The notes: generated by a model from the letters alone, not told the origin. A stretch of 64,000 bases of DNA from Anabaena sp051781005 (GCF_051781005.1 NZ_JBPWOA010000032.1:186001-250000), one strand, 5' to 3'; positions 34,221 to 43,878 are shown, counted from the first letter of the stretch. Made by a program: numbers and translations.

Positions 34221-35351
34221 ATGCAATATCGACGCTTTGGTAAAACTAATTTACACATCTCGGTTTTTTCTTTGGGAACAATGCGTTATTTGGATAACGT
34301 CGAAAATGCTCAAAAAACCATTGAAAAAGCTTTATTTTTGGGAATTAATCACATTGAAACAGCCAGAGGTTACGGTAAAAGTGAGGAGTATTTAGGTGCA
34401 GCAATCAAAGCTGGTTTATCAGTACCCAGAAACCAACTATATATCACTACTAAAATTCCCCCCACTCCCGACGCTAATACCATGCGTCAGTATATTGATG
34501 AATCATTACAACGCTTGAATTTAGATTATCTTGATTGTTTGGGTATTCACGGTTTAAATACCCAAGAACATCTAGAATGGGTACAAGCGAAAAATGGCTG
34601 TATGCAAGCTGTAAAAGCAGCTATAAATGATGGCAGAGTTAAACACGTTGGTTTTTCTACTCACGCTTCATTAGATATAATTCTGGCAGCAATTAATACA
34701 GGTTTGTTTGAATTTATTAATTTACATTATTATTATTTTTTCCAACGCAACGCTTCAGCTATTGATTTAGCTACAAAAAAAGATATGGGTATTTTTATTA
34801 TTTCTCCAGCGGATAAAGGAGGAAGACTTTATACACCACCCTCAACTTTAAAAGAACTTTGTCAGCCATTTACACCTTTAGAATTAAACTATAGATTTTT
34901 GTTGAGTGACAACCGCATTACAACCTTGAGTTTAGGTGCGGCAACTCCAGAAGAATTAATTACACCTTTAAAATTTGCTGATCATGTTAGTGAGTTAACA
35001 TCAGCAGAAATTAATGTTTTTGAAAAATTAGAAACTCAACAAAGAATGGTTTTAAATACTGATAAATGTAGTCAGTGTTATGCTTGTTTACCTTGTCCAG
35101 AAAATATCAATATTCCTGAAATTCTCAGATTGAGAAATTTAGCAGTAGCTTATGATATGAACGATTATGGAAAATATCGTTATGGAATGTTTGAAAATGC
35201 CGGTCATTGGTTTCCAGGAATGAAGGGTAATCGTTGTACAGAATGTGGTGATTGTTTGCCTAAATGTCCTGAAAATTTAGATATTCCAGCTTTGTTAGCA
35301 GATACCCATGAGAGATTAAATGGAAAAGCAGGGAGAAGATTGTGGGGTTAA
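34221..35351 (+). CDS. Aldo/keto reductase with C-terminal ferredoxin-like 4Fe-4S domain
   Basis: 376 aa. Residues 1-270 form the aldo/keto reductase barrel (RRFGKTNLHISVFSLGTMR at 4-22; the catalytic-site Tyr in ETARGYGKSEEYLG near 48). The C-terminal part (about 275-376) has two cysteine clusters, CSQCYACLPCP and CTECGDCLPKCP, matching 4Fe-4S binding as in the YghZ-like and cyanobacterial aldo/keto reductase families. It would link NADPH chemistry to ferredoxin-like electron transfer. The substrate is unknown. Confidence 0.88.
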   Translation: MQYRRFGKTNLHISVFSLGTMRYLDNVENAQKTIEKALFLGINHIETARGYGKSEEYLGAAIKAGLSVPRNQLYITTKIPPTPDANTMRQYIDESLQRLNLDYLDCLGIHGLNTQEHLEWVQAKNGCMQAVKAAINDGRVKHVGFSTHASLDIILAAINTGLFEFINLHYYYFFQRNASAIDLATKKDMGIFIISPADKGGRLYTPPSTLKELCQPFTPLELNYRFLLSDNRITTLSLGAATPEELITPLKFADHVSELTSAEINVFEKLETQQRMVLNTDKCSQCYACLPCPENINIPEILRLRNLAVAYDMNDYGKYRYGMFENAGHWFPGMKGNRCTECGDCLPKCPENLDIPALLADTHERLNGKAGRRLWG

Positions 35352-35448
35352 TATAGCGATCGCACGAAACAAAAATCTTGATCGGAATCGAAAGCTGCCC
35401 ATTTTTCGGTAGGATAACTCCCAGTTCGATCAACTGAAAACCTACGTC

Positions 35449-36507
35449 ATGACTACTTCCTCAGTTCCTCTTAATTGGTCTATTCTGCTGCAACAACTAT
35501 TAGACCGGCAATCATTATCCCGTACTCAAGCAGCAGAGTTGATGCAAGGATGGATAAATGAAGCGATTCCTCCAGAGTTATCAGGAGCAATTTTAACAGC
35601 ATTGCACTTCAAAGGCGTTTCTGCTGAAGAATTAACAGGAATGGCTGAAGTATTAAAATCTCTGTCTGCTGTACCGACAAACAAGGGCGGGGATACCCCG
35701 CCCCTACGGCTGATTGATACCTGTGGGACTGGTGGAGATGGGGCATCAACTTTTAATATTTCTACAGCGGTGGCTTTTGTGGCTGCTGCTGCTGGTGTAC
35801 CCGTTGCTAAACACGGTAGTCGTTCTGCATCTAGTTTGACGGGAAGTGCTGACGTTTTAGAAGCATTGGGAGTTAATTTGAATGCTACTAGTGACAAGGT
35901 GCAAGCAGCAGTAAAAGAGGTGGGAATTACCTTTTTATTTGCCCCTGGTTGGCATCCAGCAATGAAAGCAGTTGCACCGTTGCGGAGAAGTTTGAAGGTG
36001 CGGACTGTGTTTAATTTACTTGGCCCTTTGGTAAATCCCTTGCGTCCTACTGGCCAGGTGATTGGGGTGTTTGATTCCCAACTGATAGAAACGATCGCTC
36101 AAGCATTAAACCAATTGGGAACACAGAAGGCAATTGTACTGCATGGACGAGAAAAATTAGATGAAGCGGGGTTAGGGGATATTACTGATTTGGCAGTATT
36201 ATCAGATGGTGAAGTACAGTTAACGACTGTTAATCCCCAAGAAATAGGTATCACACCTGCGCCAATAGCAGCCTTGAAGGGTGGAGATGTCCAAGAGAAT
36301 GCTCAAATTCTCAAGGACGTGTTGCAAGGAAAGGGAACTCAAGCACAACAGGATGCAGTGGCGTTAAATGCTTCCTTAGCTCTACAAGTGGCTGGTGCAG
36401 TTCCGCTGTTGAACCATGCTCAAGGTGTGAGTTTAGCTAGGGAAATTTTACAAAGCGGTAGCCCCTGGAAAAAGTTGGCACAGTTAGTTGAATTCCTGCG
36501 CGATTAA
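35449..36507 (+). CDS. trpD: Anthranilate phosphoribosyltransferase
   Basis: 352 aa, second step of tryptophan synthesis. Motifs: DTCGTGGDGASTFNIST near 92-108 (phosphoribosyl-pyrophosphate loop), KHGSRSASSLTGSADVLEALG near 123 and NLLGPLVNP near 193. Unusually, residues about 78-86 (TNKGGDTPPLR) are encoded by a GC-rich palindrome (35685-35703) that looks like an inserted REP element, still in frame. The gene's 3' end overlaps the next, convergent gene by 71 bp. Confidence 0.95.
   Translation: MTTSSVPLNWSILLQQLLDRQSLSRTQAAELMQGWINEAIPPELSGAILTALHFKGVSAEELTGMAEVLKSLSAVPTNKGGDTPPLRLIDTCGTGGDGASTFNISTAVAFVAAAAGVPVAKHGSRSASSLTGSADVLEALGVNLNATSDKVQAAVKEVGITFLFAPGWHPAMKAVAPLRRSLKVRTVFNLLGPLVNPLRPTGQVIGVFDSQLIETIAQALNQLGTQKAIVLHGREKLDEAGLGDITDLAVLSDGEVQLTTVNPQEIGITPAPIAALKGGDVQENAQILKDVLQGKGTQAQQDAVALNASLALQVAGAVPLLNHAQGVSLAREILQSGSPWKKLAQLVEFLRD
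35685..35703. repeat. REP-like palindrome inside trpD
   Basis: GGGCGGGGATACCCCGCCC: a perfect 8-bp stem with a 3-base loop. The same family appears in the intergenic unit at 61052-61071. Here it is in the coding frame and adds about 9 residues to TrpD. Confidence 0.85.
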
Positions 36508-37498
36508 TTTCTGAGTGTTGTTGGGGACGGAATTCGACAACATTGCGTTTGATAGTAACGTCGTAGTTGCCAAAAAAGTCATGTCCTAGCAGTCCTGTTT
36601 CTAGTTCTACACCAGCGATCGCAACTGGAACTTTATTCACCATTACCCCCCCAACTTCCATCGAATCCAGATAGCCAACCGGAAATTCCACAGATTTGGA
36701 ACTGACGGTATTAGCCCTAGCTTTCCCCACTGGTACTACACCCAAAGCGTTTGCTACCTGTTGAGTAATCACAGTCCCACTTGCCCCTGTATCTACGATC
36801 ATCTCAAATCGCTGTCTACCATTAAAGGTAACTTCTACAATGGGCGTGCCACCAAGTCGCCGCTTAATAGGTGCTACAAACACCTCGTTATTTTGGGCGA
36901 GGAGTTCCGATGAAGGGAAAATCGGCTGGGGTGGTGGTAGTGGTTGCACTTGTCTAGAGGGGAAGGGAGTTGTGTAACGTTGTACTTTTGGTTTTGGTTG
37001 GGGAACAACAACAACTACCTTTTGCCTGGGTATAACTGGAGATGCGACGCTGTTAGGATTGGCTTTCTGTCTGGCTAATTGAACTTGACGTTGATATTCG
37101 GCAATTTGTCTTTGCGCGAAGGGAAAATTGGGGCTGTCTTTTCGTACCTGTTTCAAAAGAGCGATCGCATCCTGAAACTGACTTGCCACCAAATTCCAAT
37201 CATCTGAAGATTGAGCAGATTTACTAATATTCAACCCTCCCGTAGCCTTATCTAGCGCCAATTCTAAAGCACTTGGTGCAGTCACTGACTCTTCTGTTTG
37301 CTGTGGTTTTGGGCTGGCTGGCAGCAGCATTGGCTTCCTGGTAGGCGGCTGTACAGCTGCCAAATTACCAATAGGCACAGATTGCTTATCACCATCGGTC
37401 GTCGTTATCTGTTTGTTTTCACTACAGGCAACAGTCACAACAGCTAGACTACCGGAGAGAAAAATTAGGGCTGCGCGGGATAAAAAAGACTCAAGCAT
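36437..37498 (-). CDS. Retropepsin-like aspartic protease family lipoprotein
   Basis: 353 aa from the ATG MLESFLSRAALIFLSG, with a hydrophobic signal ending in TVACSENK, a weak lipobox that makes a lipoprotein possible. Residues about 75-190 are a Pro/Gln-rich linker (about 90-140 helical). The protease domain carries the catalytic MIVDTGASGTVITQQVANALG near 236 and GLLGHDFFGNYDVTI near 303. The C-terminal 20 residues extend past the usual family end and are encoded by the strand opposite trpD, which it overlaps by 71 bp. Confidence 0.85.
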   Translation of the reverse strand: MLESFLSRAALIFLSGSLAVVTVACSENKQITTTDGDKQSVPIGNLAAVQPPTRKPMLLPASPKPQQTEESVTAPSALELALDKATGGLNISKSAQSSDDWNLVASQFQDAIALLKQVRKDSPNFPFAQRQIAEYQRQVQLARQKANPNSVASPVIPRQKVVVVVPQPKPKVQRYTTPFPSRQVQPLPPPQPIFPSSELLAQNNEVFVAPIKRRLGGTPIVEVTFNGRQRFEMIVDTGASGTVITQQVANALGVVPVGKARANTVSSKSVEFPVGYLDSMEVGGVMVNKVPVAIAGVELETGLLGHDFFGNYDVTIKRNVVEFRPQQHSEINRAGIQLTVPTFSRGYRFVKFP

Positions 37499-37759
37499 AA
37501 TGACTTTCAGGTTAACCGCCCTGGCTCTCTCCAAGTGTACCCCTCCCAAAGAAAAAGATGCCCTAGCTTGAATTATTTAATTTTTAATTAATTTCGGTAA
37601 TCACCTGCACAAACATCTCTAATTTGTAGGTAATTTATTTTTTGGTGTTCCCTTGATACTGTCAAGTTTAAAAACCTAAAATCCTAAATTTCACGGTTTT
37701 TGTCAATGATCATCAATTATTGACTAATGACCATTGACTAATGACTAAGTAACTAATAC

Positions 37760-38038
37760 TTAACTTGCTACTGCTTCAACAGCAACCACTGGATAAACAC
37801 TCACTTTTTTCCGGGTTTTGCCCTTTCTTTCAAAGGTAACTACACCATCAACTAAAGCAAATAGAGTATCATCGTTGCCGATACCGACATTATTCCCAGG
37901 GTGAATTTTAGTACCACGCTGACGGATCAGAATATTGCCCGCACGTACAACTTGACCACCAAAGCGTTTTACGCCCAGACGTTGAGCATTAGAATCGCGA
38001 CCGTTACGCGTACTACCCGTTCCTTTCTTATGAGCCAT
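37760..38038 (-). CDS. rpmA: Ribosomal protein L27
   Basis: 92 aa: MAHKKGTGSTRNGRDSNAQR, then KRFGGQVVRAGNILIRQRGT, the complete L27 pattern with the N-terminal tail that reaches the peptidyl-transferase centre. It is 31 bp downstream of rplU in the standard rplU-rpmA operon. The ending EAVAS is a short extension. Confidence 0.98.
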   Translation of the reverse strand: MAHKKGTGSTRNGRDSNAQRLGVKRFGGQVVRAGNILIRQRGTKIHPGNNVGIGNDDTLFALVDGVVTFERKGKTRKKVSVYPVVAVEAVAS

Positions 38039-38069
38039 AATGTCCTCTTAATTTATTTACTTCTGTTTA

Positions 38070-38480
38070 TTATTCAGCAGCAACAGCTTCTTCAGCAGGA
38101 GCGCTGTCCACAATATTGGGAGTTTCCGCAGTGGTTGGTGCTTCTTCATACACCAAAACCGCACCGTTGAGATTAATGGAGTTAATCAAAAGTCTGGTGA
38201 TTTCCTGGCGATGTCCGCGTTTTTTGCGGGTTTTCTTCTTCGGCTTCATTTTATAGACCAGGACTTTACGACCTCTAAAGTGCCGCATTACCGTCCCCTC
38301 TACAGTTGCACCTGCCACTAGTGGCTGCCCAATAGAGACTTCTCCTTCGTGCTGCACCAGTAATACTGCGTCTATTGTAACTTTTTCATCTGGTTCGATA
38401 CTAAGCAGTTCAATATCGTAAAATCGACCCGCTTCGACTTTAATCTGTTTGCCGCCAGTTTCAATAATTGCGTAAGTCAT
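38070..38480 (-). CDS. rplU: Ribosomal protein L21
   Basis: 136 aa from MTYAIIETGGKQIKVEAG; an in-frame extension upstream is not L21-like. The family core ends with KVLVYKMKPKKKTRKKRGHRQE near 80-101. A cyanobacterial C-terminal extension rich in Ala/Glu/Pro follows (EAPTTAETPN to the end). It is the first gene of rplU-rpmA. The region upstream to about 38600 could hold an L21 leader, but I cannot fold one with confidence. Confidence 0.97.
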   Translation of the reverse strand: MTYAIIETGGKQIKVEAGRFYDIELLSIEPDEKVTIDAVLLVQHEGEVSIGQPLVAGATVEGTVMRHFRGRKVLVYKMKPKKKTRKKRGHRQEITRLLINSINLNGAVLVYEEAPTTAETPNIVDSAPAEEAVAAE

Positions 38481-39003
38481 CGAGTTGTCCTTGAAGTTGC
38501 CGTACAGGTAGCTGGCTTTTATCTCCTGTAGAGACAATATTTTGTAGCTTTTTATCGCTTTCGCCAGCTTTTTAAGAATGTCTACCTGATCCGAGCAGGA
38601 ATTAGACAGACAATCTAAAACTGTACTGTAATCAATGCCATTAAGTCAAGCAAATTAATAATAAGAAATTTTGTCTGCAAAATTTGACCTCATCACCGGA
38701 ATCGTGAAGTTTGCTTGTGTAGTTAACACAGACACAGACAGAAAAAACATTTTACACATCTGAGCAGCCGCTAGAATTGCTCAGATTTTTTTTAACTTCT
38801 ATTATAGAATATGGTTCGGTTAAGATAAACCGTAGAGGCACTATATCAATATGTGAAAATACAATCTTAGAGAACTCCACAAAGTAAATTATCCTATTTT
38901 ACTGAATCAAAACGACTTTTTTCTCCCCCCCTTCGACTTCGCTCAGGGGGCAGGCCTGCTTTCCAAACAATGGGATACTTTTTATTTGGAAGTCTCTTAA
39001 TGG
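38481..39003. other. Gene-free region upstream of rplU with orphan terminator and repeats
   Basis: It holds a plus-strand terminator (38758-38793) with no plus-strand gene before it, a REP-like unit CTTCGACTTCGCTCAGGG near 38931, and a TACTTTTTATTTGGAAGTC repeat near 38977 that recurs at about 56803. Confidence 0.6.
38758..38793 (+). terminator. Rho-independent terminator without an upstream gene
   Basis: Perfect 9-bp stem ATCTGAGCA / TGCTCAGAT with an 11-base loop, then seven or eight T. It terminates a plus-strand transcript. The nearest gene to its left (rplU) is on the other strand, so a small RNA from about 38650-38793 is possible. Confidence 0.7.
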
Positions 39004-40125
39004 ATGCCTTGTCGCAACTTACCCATGAGGTTTATGAAAAGAATAGAAGTTGAACAAAGAACTATTTTTGTAGGTTTAGCTGGTAGTCACGGCTATGGCT
39101 TAAATCGTCCTGATTCAGATTATGACTATCGAGGAGTATTTATTGCCCCTAAGCGTTACTATTTAGGATTTGATAGTATAGAACAAAAAGATACTGGTTG
39201 GGATGAACCAGGGATTTTTCCGTTTATAGATGGCAATCAAGATACAGTAATTTATGAACTCAGAAAAGTTTTACATTTACTCGCAGGAGCAAATCCCAAT
39301 GTTTTAGAATTGCTCTGGTTGCCTACCTATCCTATGATCACAAAAATTGGTGAGCATTTAATAAACAACAGGCAAATATTTTTAAGTAAAAAAGTTAAAC
39401 ATACTTATTCTGGTTATGCTTTTGCCCAAATTAAAAAAATGGAAACCCATCGCAAGTGGTTGTTAAATCCACCAGCCAAAAAACCCATCCCTTCTGATTT
39501 TGGCATAGAAGATGAAGCCCCACTAAGCAAAGATGAGCTAAATGCTTTTTTGGAATATCTTTATATCTTAATTAGAGGAAAAATTGAATTTCTAGAAGAA
39601 TCTGAACAATTATATAAATTACTGACAGCAGATGTTGATTTTAAAGGTTTATTGAAACAATATACCTTAGCAGATGAAGCTTTAGAATATACACAAAATC
39701 TAACCAATAGCCGCAAAGACTTTATTCGGCTGCTGCAAAAAAGTCAAAGTTATCAAATCGCCTTAAGAGAATGGAAAGCTTATCTATCTTGGCAGGAAAA
39801 TAGAAATCCGGCTAGGGCAGAAATGGAAAAAAATTCTGGTTATGACTTAAAACATGGGATGCACTGCATTCGATTACTACGTAGTGGTTTGGAAATATTA
39901 CAGCAAGGAGAAGTAATTGTAGATAGAAAAATAGCTGGTGATGTTGATGATTTAAAAGCTATTCTCAGAGGAGAATATACCTATGATCAATTAATGAAAA
40001 TGGCCGAGCATTTAGTTGCTCAAATGGATATTTTTTATGAACAGTCAACTCTACCTCATAAACCTGATTTAGAGCAAATTAATGGTTTGTGTATGGAATT
40101 AGTTGAAATGCAAGGTTGGCAATAA
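39004..40125 (+). CDS. DNA polymerase beta superfamily nucleotidyltransferase (YcgL-like)
   Basis: 373 aa. The N-terminal half has the nucleotidyltransferase signature: FVGLAGSHGYGLNRPDSDYDYRGVFIAP near 20-47 (Gly-Ser-x-x-x-G...D-x-D). The rest is helical. Members are predicted nucleotidyltransferases and some act in phage-defence or T4-like systems. The ATG at 39004 is taken, and ATGs at 39025 and 39034 are alternatives. The gene stands alone. Its substrate is unknown. Confidence 0.8.
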   Translation: MPCRNLPMRFMKRIEVEQRTIFVGLAGSHGYGLNRPDSDYDYRGVFIAPKRYYLGFDSIEQKDTGWDEPGIFPFIDGNQDTVIYELRKVLHLLAGANPNVLELLWLPTYPMITKIGEHLINNRQIFLSKKVKHTYSGYAFAQIKKMETHRKWLLNPPAKKPIPSDFGIEDEAPLSKDELNAFLEYLYILIRGKIEFLEESEQLYKLLTADVDFKGLLKQYTLADEALEYTQNLTNSRKDFIRLLQKSQSYQIALREWKAYLSWQENRNPARAEMEKNSGYDLKHGMHCIRLLRSGLEILQQGEVIVDRKIAGDVDDLKAILRGEYTYDQLMKMAEHLVAQMDIFYEQSTLPHKPDLEQINGLCMELVEMQGWQ

Positions 40126-40326
40126 AGCAACTCTTGATCCTCTCCGCGTCTCTGCGCCTCTGCGTGATAAAAATCATCCTGCATTTATGCAACGCCAACT
40201 TGCAATCTGCTGTATGTGTTCATTCATCATTGAGGATTGCTATAGTGAAAAAATCTGCAATTAGCTCTTAACTATTGCCAATAATAATTTAAAATAAGAG
40301 TTTGTTCATATCTTGAAATATCTGCA

Positions 40327-41589
40327 ATGAAAGAGTCATATTTTATCCGAAATATAAGATTAATTCGCCAAAAAACGGCAGAATACTGGCGTTTATTTAA
40401 TCGCTGGTTTTTCAATACTCCAGAAAGAGCTATCTTAGAAGCTTATCAAGCTGCTCAAGCGATTCAAAATATTGAAATTGACCAGTTTAATGGCAAAAAA
40501 ATTTCTCCCGAATCAGGGAATTATACTGAAAATGTGATGGCTTTCTGGCAAGGAAATCTGAATAGAAATTTAGCTATTATTAAAGTGAGATTAGCAGAAT
40601 TTCAATTAGGACTTAAATTAGTTAATACTACAAATGCAGATTTATTAGAAAAGCTTAAGTTTATTGATGAAGTCATATCTAAATATATTGCATCAAATGA
40701 AATAAATCCACCAGCACTACAAATTAATCTTCAAGCGGTTAAAAACGATGCAAATTCATCTGATATAGATATTATTAAAGCACCATTCATCACTGAGAAG
40801 ACTGGTGTATTGCCGAGATCAATTGGTAGAACAGTTAGTAAAATAACTAACGAATTTACACCAAAAGCAGAAGAAGAATTTGTCAGAAACTATCGGATTT
40901 CTAGAAATAGGACAAGAAGATCAATCAAATTTTTATTAATGCTGATTATAGTACCGCTATTAACTCATCATTTTTCTAAGCAACTATTAGTAATTCCTTT
41001 AGTAGAACACTTTAGAGGTGAAAATACGGTGCAAATTTTTATGAATTCGGAAATGGAGGAAAAAGCACTCCATGAATTAAATAATTTTGGAAAATTATTG
41101 AAATTTAAAAATCTATTACAACAAGCACCAGAAATTTCATCCGAAAAAATTGCAGCACAGGTTAAAACTAAAGCCTTGGCGGTAGCAGAAGAGTTTCGTA
41201 ATCAAAGCAGCAGTGCTATTAGTAATGTCTTTGCTGATTTAATATCACTAATTTCCTTTGCTATAGTTGTTGCTTTCAATAAAAAAAATATTATTTTTGT
41301 TCAGTCTTTTATAGATGAAATTGTCTACGGGTTAAGCGACAGCGCTAAGGCTTTTTTGATTATTTTGCTTACAGATATGTTCGTTGGTTTTCACTCACCA
41401 CATGGGTGGGAAATCCTTTTGGAAGGAATAGCTAAACATTTAGGTTTATCAGCAACTAGAAGCGGAATTTTTCTATTTATTGCTACATTTCCAGTAATTT
41501 TAAATACTATATTTAAATACTGGATATTCCGTTATCTCAGTCGCTTATCTCCTTCAGCATTAGCTACATTGAAAGACATGGATGAATGA
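40327..41589 (+). CDS. pxcA: Proton extrusion protein PxcA (CemA family)
   Basis: 420 aa. The N-terminal cytoplasmic half (about 1-195) is followed by a CemA membrane domain: FLLMLIIVPLLTHH near 201, and later segments at about 310-330, 340-360 (AFLIILLTDMFVGFHSPHGWE) and 375-400 (FLFIATFPVILNT). PxcA takes part in light-induced proton extrusion and pH control in cyanobacteria. The typical His/Glu residues of the CemA domain (FHSPHGWE) are present. Confidence 0.9.
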   Translation: MKESYFIRNIRLIRQKTAEYWRLFNRWFFNTPERAILEAYQAAQAIQNIEIDQFNGKKISPESGNYTENVMAFWQGNLNRNLAIIKVRLAEFQLGLKLVNTTNADLLEKLKFIDEVISKYIASNEINPPALQINLQAVKNDANSSDIDIIKAPFITEKTGVLPRSIGRTVSKITNEFTPKAEEEFVRNYRISRNRTRRSIKFLLMLIIVPLLTHHFSKQLLVIPLVEHFRGENTVQIFMNSEMEEKALHELNNFGKLLKFKNLLQQAPEISSEKIAAQVKTKALAVAEEFRNQSSSAISNVFADLISLISFAIVVAFNKKNIIFVQSFIDEIVYGLSDSAKAFLIILLTDMFVGFHSPHGWEILLEGIAKHLGLSATRSGIFLFIATFPVILNTIFKYWIFRYLSRLSPSALATLKDMDE

Positions 41590-41640
41590 TATAGTAGGAT
41601 CGTATTGCAATAAGCCTTCATTTACCTGCAATCGTCTGTA

Positions 41641-42525
41641 TTATTCTGATAGACGTGTCATTTCAAATAATTGTTGGGCGTTTTTGCCTAAAAAACCATC
41701 AAATAATTGATAATTTCCGGGTGTAACTTCCACCTGATAACGTTGAGCGATTTCATAATAAGCATAAGTCCAAGGTATGTGAATTTCTGCACGATTTTGA
41801 TCATCTATTACTGTGACTAACTCTGTTACTGCTTGGGTTGCTGTTTGTCGTAAACCAGAAGCAATATTACCTTCTATTTCTGCTTTCATGGGTACACCCA
41901 AGTTAGTTAAACCAATAGCAGTACTATCTATATCTGGATATGTGGCTGTGTTTTGGTGGTTGACGTATCCTGTAAAGTGGTTAACTGCGTAACCATGTAA
42001 GAGAACCCAAGCACCATATTGTGTTACTTGATTTACTTTTTCTATCACAGAACGGTGAGGTGGTTGCCAAGGACGGGTAAAAACTTGCGGAAGTTGGTTA
42101 ATTTCTAAGTCGTCAATTTTAGGAAAATGGGGAGATTGATTAACTGTTTGTTGAATAAGTTGAGCAATATTATCAGGTAGTTCATCAACTATTAATTCGC
42201 TGATAAATAATTTAGGTAAGTTAAATTTTTCTTGTTGTGGGTGAGAATAATAACGTGCATAAAGATGGGTTTGAGGAAAACTATATTCACCAGATGAGAT
42301 ATAACCTAAACTGGTAAAAAATTTTCCTAAATAATCAATTCCTAAGTTTATTTTACCTTGGTTATTATCGACAACTAAACGCAAAGACCGAAAAGCAATA
42401 TGATCATTAGCAACAATTCCACCTGCATTGGTAATCATTTGTTGATAAATGCGGGCATAGCTGACTCTAGAACTATATTCTTGCCAAAGTATTGAGAACA
42501 TCTGAGCAATAAATTCAGATTTCAT
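41641..42525 (-). CDS. DUF1338 / 2-oxoadipate dioxygenase-decarboxylase (HglS) family protein
   Basis: 294 aa. The family's metal ligands are recognisable: His in ANDHIAFRSL near 39, His in VLLHGYAVNHFTGYV near 172, and Glu in YAYYEIAQRYQ near 256. HglS turns 2-oxoadipate into D-2-hydroxyglutarate in lysine degradation. The gene is followed on the same strand, 52 bp upstream, by an aminotransferase gene, which could supply the oxo acid. The pairing is suggestive, not proof. Confidence 0.75.
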   Translation of the reverse strand: MKSEFIAQMFSILWQEYSSRVSYARIYQQMITNAGGIVANDHIAFRSLRLVVDNNQGKINLGIDYLGKFFTSLGYISSGEYSFPQTHLYARYYSHPQQEKFNLPKLFISELIVDELPDNIAQLIQQTVNQSPHFPKIDDLEINQLPQVFTRPWQPPHRSVIEKVNQVTQYGAWVLLHGYAVNHFTGYVNHQNTATYPDIDSTAIGLTNLGVPMKAEIEGNIASGLRQTATQAVTELVTVIDDQNRAEIHIPWTYAYYEIAQRYQVEVTPGNYQLFDGFLGKNAQQLFEMTRLSE

Positions 42526-42576
42526 ATTTTTCTAGGTGTGAGATTTTTTCTAAATACAAAAAGCCCAAAATTTAAT

Positions 42577-43878
42577 TTACAGAGAACTTAAGATTTCTGA
42601 AATAATTGCTAATGCTGCTTGAATTTGGTGATTATCTATGACTAAAGGTGGACAAAAACGAATTGCTGCTTTACCGCAACCTAGCAATAATAAACCTCTT
42701 AAAAATGCTTCTTGAATAATATGATCACGTAGTTGGGGATGATAATTACCTTCTTTATCCCATAAGTCTACAGCCACCATTAAACCTTTACCTCGTGGTG
42801 GGGAAACTGTGGGAAATTTTTCATGTAATTGAGTTAAACCTGCTTGTAATAGTTCTCCCATTTGGGTAGCATTTGCTATTAAACCATTTTCTAATAATTG
42901 CAAAGTTGCAATACCGGCAGCACAAGCGACAGGATTACCGCCAAATGTGGTAGCGTGGGAACCAGGAGGCCAGGTCATGAACTCAGGTCGGGAAAGAATT
43001 GCACCTAAAGGTAAACCACTGGCGATACCTTTGGCGGTGGTGATAATATCAGGCATAACGCCCCAATGTTCAATAGCAAATAAGCGACCAGTGCGCCCCA
43101 TACCTGATTGCACTTCATCGACTATCATTAAGATGCCATAGCGATCGCACATTTCCCTAATTCTGAGCAAAAAATCATCCTCTGGAACTATATAACCCCC
43201 CTCCCCCTGAATAGCTTCTACCACTATTGCAGCTACTTCCTGGGGTGGTAGCATAGACCCAAATAACTGTTTCTCTAGATAATCTAAACTGGCATGAGTC
43301 CCATAGGGAATATGAGTAACCCCTGGAACTAAAGGGCCAAATTGCGCCCGTTGCACAGCTTTAGAAGCAGTAAGAGACATTGCGCCATAGGTGCGTCCGT
43401 GAAATGCACCCAAAAAGGCAATAATTAGGGGACGTTTGGTGTAATATCGAGCTAGTTTAATAGCTCCTTCATTTGACTCCGCCCCTGAATTGGTAAAAAA
43501 CACCTTTGCACCTTGGGGAAAAGGAGCGCGACTAGCTAATTTTTCCGCTAATTCTACCATCGGTTCATAATAAAAATCAGTCCCCGACATATGCAACAAC
43601 TGTGCCGCTTGGACTTGAATTGCCTTGACAACATCTGGGTGAGCGTGTCCAGTAGCGGTGACAGCTATACCTGCGGTCATATCCAGAAACACATTACCAT
43701 CAACATCTTCTAGCATACAACCTTCTCCCCGTGCTGCTACTAGGGGATAGTCACGGGTATAGGAAGGAGAAGTTACAGCTTTGTCTCTGTTTATAATTGC
43801 TTGGGCGCGAGTCCCAGGTAATGCAGTTAGCAAGCGAGGTAGACGCGGTAAACCCAAATTAACAGGAATACTTAACAT
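42577..43878 (-). CDS. Class III aminotransferase, next to DUF1338 gene
   Basis: 433 aa. PLP-dependent fold: DGNVFLDMTAGIAVTATGHAHPDV near 59, TNSGAESNEGAIKLARYYTKR near 128, GEGGYIVPEDDFL near 225, and IITTAKGIASGLPLGAI with the Schiff-base Lys near 280. It is close to acetylornithine/GABA aminotransferases, so its substrate is not fixed by sequence. Its position suggests 2-aminoadipate or another amino acid upstream of the DUF1338 enzyme. The 52-bp gap suggests an operon. Confidence 0.82.
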   Translation of the reverse strand: MLSIPVNLGLPRLPRLLTALPGTRAQAIINRDKAVTSPSYTRDYPLVAARGEGCMLEDVDGNVFLDMTAGIAVTATGHAHPDVVKAIQVQAAQLLHMSGTDFYYEPMVELAEKLASRAPFPQGAKVFFTNSGAESNEGAIKLARYYTKRPLIIAFLGAFHGRTYGAMSLTASKAVQRAQFGPLVPGVTHIPYGTHASLDYLEKQLFGSMLPPQEVAAIVVEAIQGEGGYIVPEDDFLLRIREMCDRYGILMIVDEVQSGMGRTGRLFAIEHWGVMPDIITTAKGIASGLPLGAILSRPEFMTWPPGSHATTFGGNPVACAAGIATLQLLENGLIANATQMGELLQAGLTQLHEKFPTVSPPRGKGLMVAVDLWDKEGNYHPQLRDHIIQEAFLRGLLLLGCGKAAIRFCPPLVIDNHQIQAALAIISEILSSL

